From NCBI GenBank assembly GCA_035761805.1, contig DASTQL010000223.1, positions 1 through 16,030 on the forward strand: 16,030 bases of DNA, given 5' to 3'. Made by a program: the position numbers and the translations under genes. Of the stretch, positions 1 through 8,951 are shown piece after piece; position 1 is the stretch's first letter, and each line of letters opens with the position of its first letter. The notes under the pieces were generated by a model. It saw nothing but the letters and a program-made list of their open reading frames with translations. It was not told where the DNA came from and made no database searches. The stretch comes from DASTQL01 sp035761805 (lineage in GTDB: Bacteria > Actinomycetota > Actinomycetes > Jiangellales > Jiangellaceae).

Positions 1-26
1 GAGGCCCCGTGACCTCCGCCACCTTT

Positions 27-61
27 CCCCGTACGGGAGGACTGTTCCCTCCCGTACGGGG
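27..61. repeat. Double palindrome / 14-bp hairpin upstream of the YihY gene
   Basis: Two copies of the self-complementary core CCCGTACGGG lie at 28-37 and 51-60, 23 bp centre to centre. Together they form a larger inverted repeat in which 27-40 pairs perfectly with 48-61 around a 7-nt loop (41-47). A G-U and two further pairs (24-26 with 62-64) could extend it. It ends 13 bp before the chosen ATG at 75, so it lies in the 5' region of that gene. The second copy contributes the G-rich ribosome-binding stretch at 58-63. No T-run follows, so a simple intrinsic terminator for an upstream gene is less likely than an operator or 5'-UTR structure. Its role is inferred only from position. Confidence 0.6.
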
Positions 62-74
62 GAACCAGCCACTC

Positions 75-1049
75 ATGACGGACGCGCGCAGATCGGATCG
101 TGCCACGGCGGACCACCCGGGCGCGGAGGCGGAACGGCCCGCCGAGCTGCCGAGGTCGGCGTGGCGCCAGGTCCTCAAGCGGGCGTGGAAGGAGTCCGGT
201 CGCGACAACGTCGGCCTGCTGGCCGGCGGGGTGGCGTACAGCGCCTTCCTGGCCCTCGTGCCGTCCCTGATCGCTGCGGTGCTCGTCTACGGGCTGGTGT
301 CCACGCCAGAGGACGTGGCGCGCCAGGTCGAGGAGCTGGGTTCGGCGCTGCCGGAGGAGGCGCAGACGCTGCTCACCGACCAGATGGAGCGGGTCGCGTC
401 TGCACCACAGCAGGGCCTGGGCATCGGGCTGGTGCTCGCCCTCGCGCTGGCGCTCTGGTCCGCCTCGGCCGGCGTCGCCGGCCTGGTCGGAGCGCTCAAC
501 CTCGTGTACGACGAGGTGGACGAGCGCAACTTCGTGAAGAAGCGCGGCCTCGCCCTGCTGCTGACCGTCGGGGCGCTCGTCTTCGTCGCCGTGGCGATCG
601 GGCTCGTGGCCGTCCTGCCCGCCGTGCTCAACGCGGTGGGCCTCGGTACGGTCGCCACCCTCGCCGTGCAGGTTGTGCGATGGGTCGGCCTGGTGCTGGC
701 CTTCGTGATCGCTCTCGCGGTGCTCTACCGAGTCGCCCCCGACCGCGACTCGCCGCGGTTCCGATGGGTGACGCCGGGCGCCCTGGTGGCCACGGTCCTG
801 TGGGTCATCGCCTCGATCGGCTTCTCCGTGTACGTGGACCAGTTCGGCTCGTACGGGGACACCTACGGGCCGATCGCGGGCGTGGTGGTGCTCCTGCTGT
901 GGCTCTTCATCACCGCTTGGGTCATCCTCTTCGGAGGCGAGATCAACGCCGAGTCCGAGCTCCAGACGGCCAAGGACACGACTCGTGGGGAGCCCGTGCC
1001 GATGGGTCAGCGGGACGCCGTGAAGGCCGACAACGTGCCGGAGCGCTAG
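75..1049 (+). CDS. YihY/BrkB-family integral membrane protein
   Basis: This is a 324-residue inner-membrane protein of the YihY/BrkB family (once misnamed ribonuclease BN); its molecular function is poorly defined. The N-terminal ~45 residues are hydrophilic. About six hydrophobic segments follow, at roughly 50-73, 113-143, 159-182, 196-220, 233-255 and 264-290. The family hallmark is visible near the end: YGPIAGVVVLLLWLF (264-278), then FGGEINAE (286-293). The first hydrophobic segment carries the usual GGVAYSAFLALVPS pattern. The C-terminal ~30 residues are a charged cytoplasmic-looking tail. I chose ATG 75, with a G-rich ribosome site at 58-63. The in-frame GTG at 9 would put the palindromic element inside the coding region and add 22 atypical residues. 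The stop codon overlaps the stop of the convergent gene. Family assignment is secure; function is not. Confidence 0.9.
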   Translation: MTDARRSDRATADHPGAEAERPAELPRSAWRQVLKRAWKESGRDNVGLLAGGVAYSAFLALVPSLIAAVLVYGLVSTPEDVARQVEELGSALPEEAQTLLTDQMERVASAPQQGLGIGLVLALALALWSASAGVAGLVGALNLVYDEVDERNFVKKRGLALLLTVGALVFVAVAIGLVAVLPAVLNAVGLGTVATLAVQVVRWVGLVLAFVIALAVLYRVAPDRDSPRFRWVTPGALVATVLWVIASIGFSVYVDQFGSYGDTYGPIAGVVVLLLWLFITAWVILFGGEINAESELQTAKDTTRGEPVPMGQRDAVKADNVPER

Positions 1050-1911
1050 ATCCCGACCGGGTGCCAGACCGTCTTGATCTCCAGCGCCAGACGCATGCGC
1101 CGCAGCCCCGGGTCGCGGGTCCAGTCCTCCTCGGCACCCGGTGCGCGCAGGACGTGCTTGAGGTTGTCCGCCGCGGCCACCTCGAGGTCCCGAGCCAGGT
1201 CCGGGTCCTCCACCCCGGCCAGGTCGATCGCGTTGACGTCCATGTGCGACGCCAGCCAGGGCGCCACCTCGGCGGTGCTGCCGGTGAGCACGTTGACCAC
1301 CCCACCCGGCAGGTCCGACGTGGCCAGGACCTCGGAGAGCGTCACTGCCGGCAGCGGCCGCTCGTACGACGTGAGCACGACGCAGGTGCTCCCCGTGACG
1401 ACCACCGGCGCCACCACCGACACGAGGCCGAGCAAGGACGACGACTGCGGCGCGACGACGGCCACCACCCCCGTCGGCTCGGGCGTGGAGAAGTCGAAGT
1501 ACGGCCCCGCCACCGGGTTGCTGGAGCCGAGGACCTGCGCGAGCTTGTCCGACCACCCGGCGTACCAGACCCAGCGGTCGACGGCGGAATCGACCAGCGA
1601 CTCGGCCCGGCGGGCCTGCACGCCCTCGCTGCGCTGGACCTCGGCCACGAACTGGTCACGCCGGCCCTCCATCATCTCGGCCACTCGGTAGAGCACCTGC
1701 CCGCGGTTGTAGGCCGTGGCACCGGACCAGCCCGGGAAGGCCTTGCGGGCGGCCACGACTGCGTCGCGGGCGTCCTTGCGGCTCGCCTGGGCGGCGTTGG
1801 CGAGGAAGCGCCCGCGGGCGTCGGTCACCTCGTACGTCCGCCCGCTCTCGCTGCGGGGGAACTTCCCGCCGACGTAGAGCTTGTACGTCTTGCGGACGTC
1901 CACGCGCTCAC

Positions 1912-1915
<4 letters not shown>
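1046..1915 (-). CDS. Short aldehyde-dehydrogenase-like protein without catalytic residues (ALDH16 C-terminal-half type)
   Basis: This 289-residue protein is homologous to the first part of the aldehyde dehydrogenase fold but is far shorter than the usual ~480-500 residues. The Rossmann-side region is recognisable (GVVAVVAPQSSSLLGLVSVV, then LPGGVVNVLTG). The residues that make an active enzyme are absent: the PWNFP asparagine is replaced by APQSSS, the KPAE lysine by a TSYER stretch, and there is no ELGGK glutamate and no GQxCxA cysteine. The C-terminus (EIKTVWHPVG) resembles the end of ALDH16 proteins, which carry a second, inactive ALDH-like domain; I recognise this from memory. The GTG start at 1915 overlaps the upstream ALDH stop (GTGA), implying translational coupling. 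It is probably a structural or regulatory partner of that enzyme rather than a dehydrogenase. A random truncation is less likely because the ends are conserved-looking and the frame is clean. Confidence 0.8.
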
Positions 1916-3360
<1,445 letters not shown>

Positions 3361-3369
3361 CGGTCGTCC

Positions 3370-4329
3370 TCAGTCGAGGGTGAAGTAGTCGGGACCGGCG
3401 TAGCGACCGGTCATCGCCTTCTGGCGCTGCATGAGCAGGTCGTTGAGGAGGCTGGAGGCGCCCAGGCGGAACCAGTCCGGGTCGAGCCAGTCCTCGCCGA
3501 CCGTCTCGTTGACCAGCACGAGATAGCGGATCGCGTCCTTCGTCGTCCGGATGCCGCCGGCGGGCTTGACGCCCACCTGGCGCCCGGTGACCTCGCGGAA
3601 GTCGCGCACCGCCTCGAGCATCACGAGGGTGACGGGCAGCGTGGCTGCGGGTGCGATCTTGCCGGTGCTCGTCTTGATGAAGTCCGCCCCGGCGAGCATG
3701 GCCAGCCATGAGGCCCGGCGCACGTTGTCGTAGGTCGCCAGCTCTCCGGTCTCGAGGATCACCTTGAGGTGGGTGTCGCCGCAGGCCTGCTTCACGGCGA
3801 CGACCTCGTCGAAGACGTCGCGGTAGTCGCCGGCGAGGAAGGCGCCGCGGTCGATGACCATGTCGATCTCGCGGGCCCCGGCGGCGATCGCGTCGCGCGT
3901 GTCCTGCAGCTTGATCGGCAGGGCGGCCCGGCCGCTCGGGAAGGCCGTGGCCACGCTGGCCACCGCGACCCCGCTGCTGCCCAGTGCCTCGACGGCGACC
4001 CCGACGAGGTCGGGGTAGACGCAGACCGCCGCGACCTGCGGGACGGTGGGGTCGGAGGGGTCGGGCCGCTGTGCCTTGGCGCACAGGGCCCGGACCTTGC
4101 CGGGGGTGTCCTGGCCCTCGAGCGTGGTGAGGTCGATCATCCGGATGGCCAGGTCGATCGCGAACTGCTTGGCCGACGTCTTGATCGACCGCGTGGAGAG
4201 CATGGCGGCCCGGGCCTCCGCCCCCACCTGGTCGACGCCCGGCAACCCGTGCAGGAAACGGCGGAGCGAGGCGTCGGTGGCGGTGACGTCGGCGACGATC
4301 TGGGAGTCCAGCTGCACGGTCGCGGTCAC
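3370..4329 (-). CDS. deoC: Deoxyribose-phosphate aldolase (long, human-DERA-like class I)
   Basis: This is a 319-residue class I aldolase that cleaves 2-deoxyribose-5-phosphate to glyceraldehyde-3-phosphate and acetaldehyde in the cytoplasm. The Schiff-base lysine is Lys219 in DFIKTSTGK. The second active-site lysine is Lys255 in VGVKPAGGIRT, and the proton-relay aspartate is in EIDMVIDRGAF (Asp156). CVYPD (103-107), VATAFPSG (126-133) and LKVILETGEL (188-197) are the usual barrel-strand motifs. It is longer than typical bacterial DeoC (about 220-260 residues). Its C-terminal part (WFRLGASSLLND, then TGRYAG) matches the long form also found in animals. The GTG start at 4329 overlaps the stop of the upstream HTH reading frame (GTGA), so it is probably translated by coupling. 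It is followed 9 bp later by the aldehyde dehydrogenase expected to remove acetaldehyde. Confidence 0.94.
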   Translation of the reverse strand: MTATVQLDSQIVADVTATDASLRRFLHGLPGVDQVGAEARAAMLSTRSIKTSAKQFAIDLAIRMIDLTTLEGQDTPGKVRALCAKAQRPDPSDPTVPQVAAVCVYPDLVGVAVEALGSSGVAVASVATAFPSGRAALPIKLQDTRDAIAAGAREIDMVIDRGAFLAGDYRDVFDEVVAVKQACGDTHLKVILETGELATYDNVRRASWLAMLAGADFIKTSTGKIAPAATLPVTLVMLEAVRDFREVTGRQVGVKPAGGIRTTKDAIRYLVLVNETVGEDWLDPDWFRLGASSLLNDLLMQRQKAMTGRYAGPDYFTLD

Positions 4330-4867
4330 CCCCCGAGCATAGGACCGTCCTCGCGCGGGGTGACCGGGTCCGGCCGGTCCTTCAGGCTCCAGCGGAACAG
4401 CGGGAGCCGCGGTGGCAGCCGCACCATGCTGAGCCGACGGTGGAACATGGCGTCGAACGGCAGCGAGACGCTCAGGTGCGCCGGGACGTGGCGCCCACCC
4501 TCGTCCAGTCCTGCCTCCCAGCCCCACGGCACGACGGGGTGGCCGTCGGGCCCGAGCAGCTGGAGCCGGCAACCGGCACCGCCGAGCAGGGCGATCACCG
4601 TGGCCCAGCGCGCCGGCGTCGGGCTCCGACTCGATCCTTTGCGAGGGTGCGCTCGGGAACGCCGGACCGGGCGGCCAGCTCGCGCTGGCTCAGGCGCGCG
4701 GCGGACCGCATGGTCCGCATCAGACCCCCGAGGTCGTCGTGGCCGACGACGGGTCCCGTCGAGGCCAGGCGTCGGCGGAAGTCGGTGACCAGCCTCGCCC
4801 GCTCGATCTGCTGATCGTCGTGCTGGCGCGGCGGGAACGGCGGCGGGGGGAGGTCCGGATCGGTCAT
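4326..4867 (-). pseudogene. XRE-type helix-turn-helix regulator gene, frame-disrupted
   Basis: Two reading frames together make one protein. From ATG 4867, the first frame gives a proline-rich start (MTDPDLPPPPF), then an XRE-like helix-turn-helix: GLMRTMRSAARLSQRELAAR (48-67), SGVPERTLAK (68-77). XRE proteins usually continue with 'IES' here. Just after Lys77 that frame runs into Arg-rich nonsense and stops, while a second frame picks up with PTPARWATVIALLGGAGC. This second frame continues through LLGPDGHPVVPWGW and HVPAHLSVSLPFD to the stop at 4326-4328. IES can be read at 4627-4635 in the third frame, so two extra bases (for example one G at 4636 and one at 4626), or one missing base, would rejoin the gene. 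The expected product is about 180 residues. The downstream frame still overlaps the deoC start by GTGA, so the gene was the first cistron of the deoC operon and perhaps its regulator. Recent mutation, sequencing error or recoding are all possible. Confidence 0.75.
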
Positions 4868-5092
4868 CCCGCGACCCCACCGGTCGGGGCGGCCGCCGTC
4901 CAGGTCGTCCCGTGCACCTGTGGATGGCGGCCGCAGCCGCGTGAGCCCGTTGTCGCTGTGGATGCCGAGTGCCTCCCCGTGCCTGGTCGACCCACCCACG
5001 TCGGCCCCCCTGCGCGCGTTGGCCCACACCGTCCGCCCGGGGTTCCGGCCGGCGACACCCTCTGCCCCCGGGTTCCACCCCATTGCCGGATC

Positions 5093-5142
5093 GGCTGGGA
5101 GGTTGCCGCTACCAGTTGCAGCAACCTCCCAGCCTGTGCGAC
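5093..5142. repeat. Palindromic repeat, copy 1 (perfect 14-bp stem)
   Basis: GGCTGGGAGGTTGC at 5093-5106 is exactly complementary to GCAACCTCCCAGCC at 5121-5134, with a 14-nt spacer. Inside it, GTTGC (5115-5119) and GCAAC (5121-5125) make a second, mutually exclusive inverted pair around a single A, so three GTTGC-type half-sites are present. The conserved tail TGTGCGAC follows the right arm. The 50 bases match copy 2 at 46 positions. No T-run follows. It could be a paired operator, a REP-like mobile palindrome or an RNA hairpin. Confidence 0.75.
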
Positions 5143-5172
5143 GTCACCCGGGCGGCGGCGTTGGTTCCAGGC

Positions 5173-5222
5173 GGCTCGGAGGTTGCTGTCACCAGTTGCA
5201 GCAACCTCCCAGCCTGTGCGAC
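5173..5222. repeat. Palindromic repeat, copy 2
   Basis: This is the second copy, starting exactly 80 bp after the first. The left arm 5173-5186 differs from a perfect stem by one base (C at 5177), so 13 of 14 positions pair with 5201-5214. The 32 bases at 5191-5222, covering the spacer end, right arm and TGTGCGAC tail, are identical to copy 1 (5111-5142). The sequence between the copies and beyond copy 2 is unrelated, so the repeated unit is about 50 bp and not a tandem 80-bp duplication. Confidence 0.75.
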
Positions 5223-5350
5223 CTCCGCGTGCAGGGTGCCGAGGGGCACCGGTGGAGGTCCTCCGAGGGGCGGGTCGGAGGTCGAACGATCGTCGGGAAC
5301 TTGCGACGATGAACCTCGTCGCGGGCGACGAACGGATCGGGAGGTCGGCG

Positions 5351-5932
5351 ATGCACGGGGTGGGGGCCGTGGAGCGGGCGTTCCCCGGGCGCAGTCGCGC
5401 CCTGGGCCTCGTGCAGGTCGCCCTCGGCGTGGGGGTCGCCGTCCTGACGCTGCTGGCCGGCGGCATCGCGAGGGGCGCCGTCGTGGGGGCGCTGCTCGCG
5501 CTGACGTACGCGGCAGTGACCTACACGCTGTTCGCGCGCCCGGCGGTCGTGGTCGGAGGGGAGGGCCTGCTCCTGCGGGGGGAGGTTCGGGACACGGTGG
5601 TGCCCTGGAGAGCGGTGGACTCGGTCGAGGCGACCAGGACCGGGTTGCGGGTGATCACCGGTGACCGGGCGGTCCGAGCCCGGGGGTTCTCCGGCAGTCC
5701 GCCCGGCCTGGTGAGCCGCGCACCCGGGAGCACGGTCGCCGACGATCTGGCCGTGGCGGTCTATTGCGCCGATGTGGCGACAGAGGTCGGGGACGCGGCG
5801 CGGCGCCACCGGGCCGCGGCCCCGGTCGCACCCTTCGACCCGGGCGCGGCACCTCGCGAGCGGACCCGGTGGGGCCTGGTGGCCCTGCCCGTCGTCCTGC
5901 TCGTGGCGGCCCTGCTGGTCGGGCTGGTGTGA
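5351..5932 (+). CDS. Small membrane protein with bacterial PH-like region
   Basis: This 193-residue protein has two N-terminal hydrophobic segments (roughly residues 16-58, around LVQVALGVGVAVLTLLAGG and GALLALTYAAVTYTLFARP). A short beta-rich region follows, of the kind seen in bacterial PH-domain proteins: AVVVGGEGLLLRGEVRDTVV, then the invariant-looking PWRAVDSVEAT and GLRVITGD. A third hydrophobic segment lies at the very C-terminus (WGLVALPVVLLVAALLVGLV). The 'W..v..v' turn after a 'gl.lrg' strand is the typical signature. I chose ATG 5351 because GGGAGG at 5339-5344 sits 6 nt upstream; the in-frame ATG at 5309 is weaker. It is transcribed away from the deoC operon and ends 16 bp from the convergent mutase gene. 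Function is unknown; the PH-like assignment rests on pattern only. Confidence 0.7.
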   Translation: MHGVGAVERAFPGRSRALGLVQVALGVGVAVLTLLAGGIARGAVVGALLALTYAAVTYTLFARPAVVVGGEGLLLRGEVRDTVVPWRAVDSVEATRTGLRVITGDRAVRARGFSGSPPGLVSRAPGSTVADDLAVAVYCADVATEVGDAARRHRAAAPVAPFDPGAAPRERTRWGLVALPVVLLVAALLVGLV

Positions 5933-5948
5933 GACCCGGGCCCCTGCC

Positions 5949-7628
5949 TCAGAGCCCGAGCAGGCGCGACAGGTCGGCCCGCACCGCGTCCAGCCGACGC
6001 GCGGCACGCTCCCGGGCCGGCCGCACGTCCGTCCCGTCGACCGGCTCCACGACCTCCAGGTAGCACTTGAGCTTGGGTTCCGTGCCGCTCGGCCGGACGA
6101 CGACCCGCGCACCGCCGGCAAGTCGGTAACGCAGCCCGTCGGTCGGCGGGAGTCCGCCGTCACCCCGGGCGAGGTCGTCGGTCCGCTCGACCGCGAGCCC
6201 ACCCAACGACGTGGGCCGGGTAGCACGCAGGCGGGCCATGGCGTCGGTGATCAGCGACAGGTCGTCCACCCGGACGGCGAGCTGGCCGGTGGCGTGCAGC
6301 CCGTACTCCCGGGCCAGGTCGTCGATCGCGTCGGCGAGCGTGCGACCCTGCGCCTTGAGGGTGGCGGCCAGCTCCGCGACCAGCACGGCGGCCGAGACCC
6401 CGTCCTTGTCGCGCACGGCGGCCGGGTCGACGCAGTAGCCGAGCGCCTCCTCGTACCCGAACCGGAGGCCCTCCACGCGGGAGATCCACTTGAAGCCGGT
6501 CAGCGTCTCCTCGTGGCCGAGCCCGTGCTTCTCGGCGATGCGTCCCAGCAGCGACGAGGAGACGATCGAGCAGGCGAGCACGCCGGTGACGCCCGGCTCG
6601 CGGCCGACCAGGTGGGCGGCGAGCAGTCCGCCGACCTCGTCGCCGGTCAGCATCCGCCAGCCCGCCGGGAAGGGTGCTGCCACCGCGCAGCGGTCGGCGT
6701 CCGGGTCGTTGGCGATGACGAGGTCCGCGCCCTCCTTCTCGGCGAGCCCGAGCGCCAGGTCGATCGCCCCCGGCTCCTCCGGGTTGGGGAAGGAGACGGT
6801 CGGGAACTCCGGGTCCGGGTCCGCCTGCTCCCCGACCACCAGTGGTCGGGGGAAGCCCGCCTCGACGAGCGTCCGGACCAGCACGTCGCGGCCGACGCCG
6901 TGCAGGGGGGTGTAGGCGACGAGTAGGTCGCGGGGCGAGTCGGGCAGCGCGACGGCGGCGGCCCGGGCGACGTAGTCGTCGAGCAGCGCCTCGGCGTTCG
7001 CCGTCTGCCAGCCGGACTCGGCGTGCGGGACCGCCCCGACGGGGCCGACCGCGTCGATCTCGGCCGAGATCTCCGCATCGGCAGGTGGGACGATCTGCGC
7101 GCCGTCGCCCAGGTAGACCTTGTAGCCGTTGTCCTGCGGCGGGTTGTGCGAGGCGGTGACCATGACCCCGGCGTCACAGCCGAGGGCGCGGATGGCGAAG
7201 GCCAGGACGGGGGTGGGCAGGGGGTAGGGGAGGACCGTGGCGTCGAGTCCGGCGCCGACCATCACGGCGCAGGTGTCCTCGGCGAAGGCGTCGGACTTGT
7301 GCCGGGCGTCGAAGCCGACCACCACCGAGCGACCCCCGTGGGCCTTGACGTAGGCGGCGAGCCCGGCGGCGGCCTGGATGACGACGGCCCGGTTCATCCG
7401 GTTCGGGCCGGCCCCGAGCGCCCCTCGGAGCCCAGCGGTGCCGAACTCCAGCCGGCCGGAGAAACGGTCGCCCAGGTCGGCCAGCGCGGTCGACTCCCCG
7501 CGCTCGGCCCGCTCCAGCAGGGAGAGGAGCTCCGCGCGGGTGTCCGGGTCCGGGTCGTCGGCCAGCCAGGCCCGGGCCTCGTCGAGGACGTCGGGGCCCG
7601 GGCTCGGCATGCGTGCGTCGCCGGACAC
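5949..7628 (-). CDS. Phospho-sugar mutase (phosphopentomutase/phosphoglucomutase of the PGM2/PgcA type)
   Basis: This is a 559-residue alpha-D-phosphohexomutase-superfamily enzyme that moves a phosphate between the 1- and 5/6-positions of a sugar. The phosphoserine loop is TASHNPPQDNGYKVY, with Ser160 as the phosphate carrier. The magnesium site is NDPDADR (Asp308, Asp310, Asp312), the sugar-specificity loop is in GYEEALGYCVDP (391-402), and the phosphate-binding loop is RPSGTEPKLK near 512-521. GTAGLRGALGAG (63-74) is the expected N-terminal motif. The 'DNGYKVY' form is that of the PGM2/PgcA branch, whose human member PGM2 acts mainly on pentose-1-phosphates. The gene starts directly after the purine nucleoside phosphorylase stop, with no gap, which favours a phosphopentomutase role. 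Mycobacterial relatives are labelled pmmB. The start is GTG 7628; ATG 7610 is an alternative. Confidence 0.9.
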   Translation of the reverse strand: MSGDARMPSPGPDVLDEARAWLADDPDPDTRAELLSLLERAERGESTALADLGDRFSGRLEFGTAGLRGALGAGPNRMNRAVVIQAAAGLAAYVKAHGGRSVVVGFDARHKSDAFAEDTCAVMVGAGLDATVLPYPLPTPVLAFAIRALGCDAGVMVTASHNPPQDNGYKVYLGDGAQIVPPADAEISAEIDAVGPVGAVPHAESGWQTANAEALLDDYVARAAAVALPDSPRDLLVAYTPLHGVGRDVLVRTLVEAGFPRPLVVGEQADPDPEFPTVSFPNPEEPGAIDLALGLAEKEGADLVIANDPDADRCAVAAPFPAGWRMLTGDEVGGLLAAHLVGREPGVTGVLACSIVSSSLLGRIAEKHGLGHEETLTGFKWISRVEGLRFGYEEALGYCVDPAAVRDKDGVSAAVLVAELAATLKAQGRTLADAIDDLAREYGLHATGQLAVRVDDLSLITDAMARLRATRPTSLGGLAVERTDDLARGDGGLPPTDGLRYRLAGGARVVVRPSGTEPKLKCYLEVVEPVDGTDVRPARERAARRLDAVRADLSRLLGL

Positions 7629-8444
7629 CTAGAGCCGCCCCACCACGTCGGCGAGCAGGTGGCCCATCCGCTCGGCCGCCGCGCGCCCGGCCTCGAGCAC
7701 CTCCTCGTGGTCCAGCGGCTCACCGGTCATCCCGGCTGCGGCGTTGGTGACCAGGGAGATGCCGAGCACCTCCATTCCCGCCTCACGGGCAGCGATCGCC
7801 TCCAGCGTGGTCGACATGCCGACCAGGTCGCCCCCGAGGGTCCGGACCATCCGGATCTCCGCCGGCGTCTCGTAGTGCGGCCCGGGCAGCTGCACGTACA
7901 CGCCCTCGTCCAGGCCGGTGTCCACCTGACGGCAGAGCTCGCGCAGGCGCGCGGAGTAGAGGTCGGTGAGGTCGACGAACCGGGCACCGGCCAGCGGTGA
8001 CCGGCCGGTCAGGTTGATGTGGTCGGAGATCAGCACGGGGGTTCCGGGTGACCACTCGGGACGCAACCCCCCGCACCCGTTGGTGAGCACGGCCGTCCGG
8101 CAGCCGGCCTCCGCCGCGGTCCGGACGCCGTGGACGACAGCCTCGACCCCTCGCCCCTCGTAGAGGTGGGTTCGGCCGAGTAGGACCAGGCAGCGCCGCT
8201 CCCCGGCCCGGACGCTGCGGACCTTGCCGGCATGACCCTCGACGGCGGGCGGGGCGAAGCCGGGCAGGTCGGTGACCGAGACCTCGGCGACCGTGTCGCC
8301 GATCCGGTCGGCGGCCGGGACCCAGCCCGAGCCCAGGACGAGCAGCACGTCGTGCCGGTCCACGCCGGTGAGCTCGGCGAGGCGGCCGGCCGCCGCCGTG
8401 GCGGCCTCGTACGGGTCGGTGGTGAGGGTCGCGGTGGTGTCCAC
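7629..8444 (-). CDS. Purine nucleoside phosphorylase
   Basis: This 271-residue protein is of the trimeric (class II) purine nucleoside phosphorylase type. It splits guanosine/inosine and their deoxy forms with phosphate to give the base and (deoxy)ribose-1-phosphate. Visible landmarks are the phosphate-binding VLGSGW (36-41), GRTHLYEG (90-97), LTNGCGGL (120-127), ISDHINLTG (139-147), the purine-site PGPHYETPAE (187-196), GMSTTLEA (209-216) and VTNAAAGM with Asn234. Length is typical. The start is GTG 8444, with AGGG about 8 nt upstream. The mutase gene follows without a gap and the cyclotransferase-like gene lies 46 bp upstream in the same direction. From memory, Mycobacterium tuberculosis also places deoD (Rv3307) beside pmmB (Rv3308), so deoD/punA-type naming is possible; I leave the symbol open. 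Confidence 0.93.
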   Translation of the reverse strand: MDTTATLTTDPYEAATAAAGRLAELTGVDRHDVLLVLGSGWVPAADRIGDTVAEVSVTDLPGFAPPAVEGHAGKVRSVRAGERRCLVLLGRTHLYEGRGVEAVVHGVRTAAEAGCRTAVLTNGCGGLRPEWSPGTPVLISDHINLTGRSPLAGARFVDLTDLYSARLRELCRQVDTGLDEGVYVQLPGPHYETPAEIRMVRTLGGDLVGMSTTLEAIAAREAGMEVLGISLVTNAAAGMTGEPLDHEEVLEAGRAAAERMGHLLADVVGRL

Positions 8445-8490
8445 GGGCGGACCCTAGCGCGCGTGTGGGGCCATGCAGGCGGTCACGCGG

Positions 8491-8943
8491 TCAGGGACCG
8501 ACGGAGCGGCAGGGCCGGCGACGGAGCTCGTCGACGTAGTCGTCGGGGGCCCCGGCGGCTTCGGCGGCCTCCGCCAGGATCCCCAGGTAGCGCGCAGACG
8601 GCAGCCCGCCCTCGAAGGCGTCCAGGACGTAGAGCCAGGCGAGCTGGTCGCCCTCCATCGTCTGGACCCTGACCCGGATCCGTCGGTACAGCGAGTTGTC
8701 CACGCCCTCCCACCGGTCGAGCGCCGCCTCGTCCTGTGGCGAGACGTCGTAGAGCGCGACGAAGACTCGCGACCCGGGCGACTCGACCACGGTCGACAGG
8801 GCCCCCTCCCACCCACGCTCCTCCCCTCCGAAGGTCAGCCGCCAGCCCTCCAGCCACCCGGTGCCGCGCTGCGGCGAGTGGGGGGCGCGCTCGGCCATCT
8901 GGGCCGGGTCCAGGTTGGACGCGTAGGCCGCGTACAGGCTCAC
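8491..8943 (-). CDS. Gamma-glutamylcyclotransferase-like protein
   Basis: This 150-residue protein has the small beta-barrel pattern of the gamma-glutamylcyclotransferase/AIG2-like superfamily. It begins SLYAAYASNLDP, the 'Y.SN' loop that forms the substrate pocket. GTGWLEGWRLTFGG (27-40) follows, then VVESPGSRVFVALYDVSPQD, where the barrel closes, then LDRWEGV. These enzymes convert gamma-glutamyl compounds to 5-oxoproline, but this branch is uncharacterised and the substrate is unknown. From memory it closely resembles M. tuberculosis Rv3304, which is also divergent from lpdA. The GTG start at 8943 has no Shine-Dalgarno sequence, and a TACGCT -10-like box ends 8 nt upstream, so the mRNA may be leaderless. 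It probably shares a transcript with the phosphorylase and mutase genes. Confidence 0.8.
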   Translation of the reverse strand: MSLYAAYASNLDPAQMAERAPHSPQRGTGWLEGWRLTFGGEERGWEGALSTVVESPGSRVFVALYDVSPQDEAALDRWEGVDNSLYRRIRVRVQTMEGDQLAWLYVLDAFEGGLPSARYLGILAEAAEAAGAPDDYVDELRRRPCRSVGP

Positions 8944-8951
8944 GAGCCGGG

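Larger units (their letters stand above)
4868..5350. other. Gene-free stretch between divergent genes, holding paired repeats
   Basis: This stretch separates the leftward HTH/deoC operon from the rightward PH-like gene, so it should hold both promoters. I see no convincing coding sequence: open frames here are Arg/Pro/Gly-rich shadows with no family motif. The recognisable content is the pair of 50-bp palindromic repeats at 5093-5142 and 5173-5222. An in-frame ATG at 5309 could extend the downstream gene by 14 residues but has a poorer ribosome site. No confident -10/-35 pair stands out for either direction. Confidence 0.5.

Noticed and set aside
9..74. GTG at 9 as start of the YihY-type gene
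   Set aside because: It would translate the palindromic element and has no ribosome site in view; ATG 75 has a suitable G-rich stretch and leaves a normal N-terminus.
5093..5222. CRISPR-like repeat pair
   Set aside because: Only two copies, the unit is a 50-bp palindrome, one 30-bp gap, and no cas genes; does not fit an array.
5933..5948. Terminator between the convergent PH-like and mutase genes
   Set aside because: The 16-bp gap has only very short G/C complementarity and no T-run, so I could not support a hairpin.
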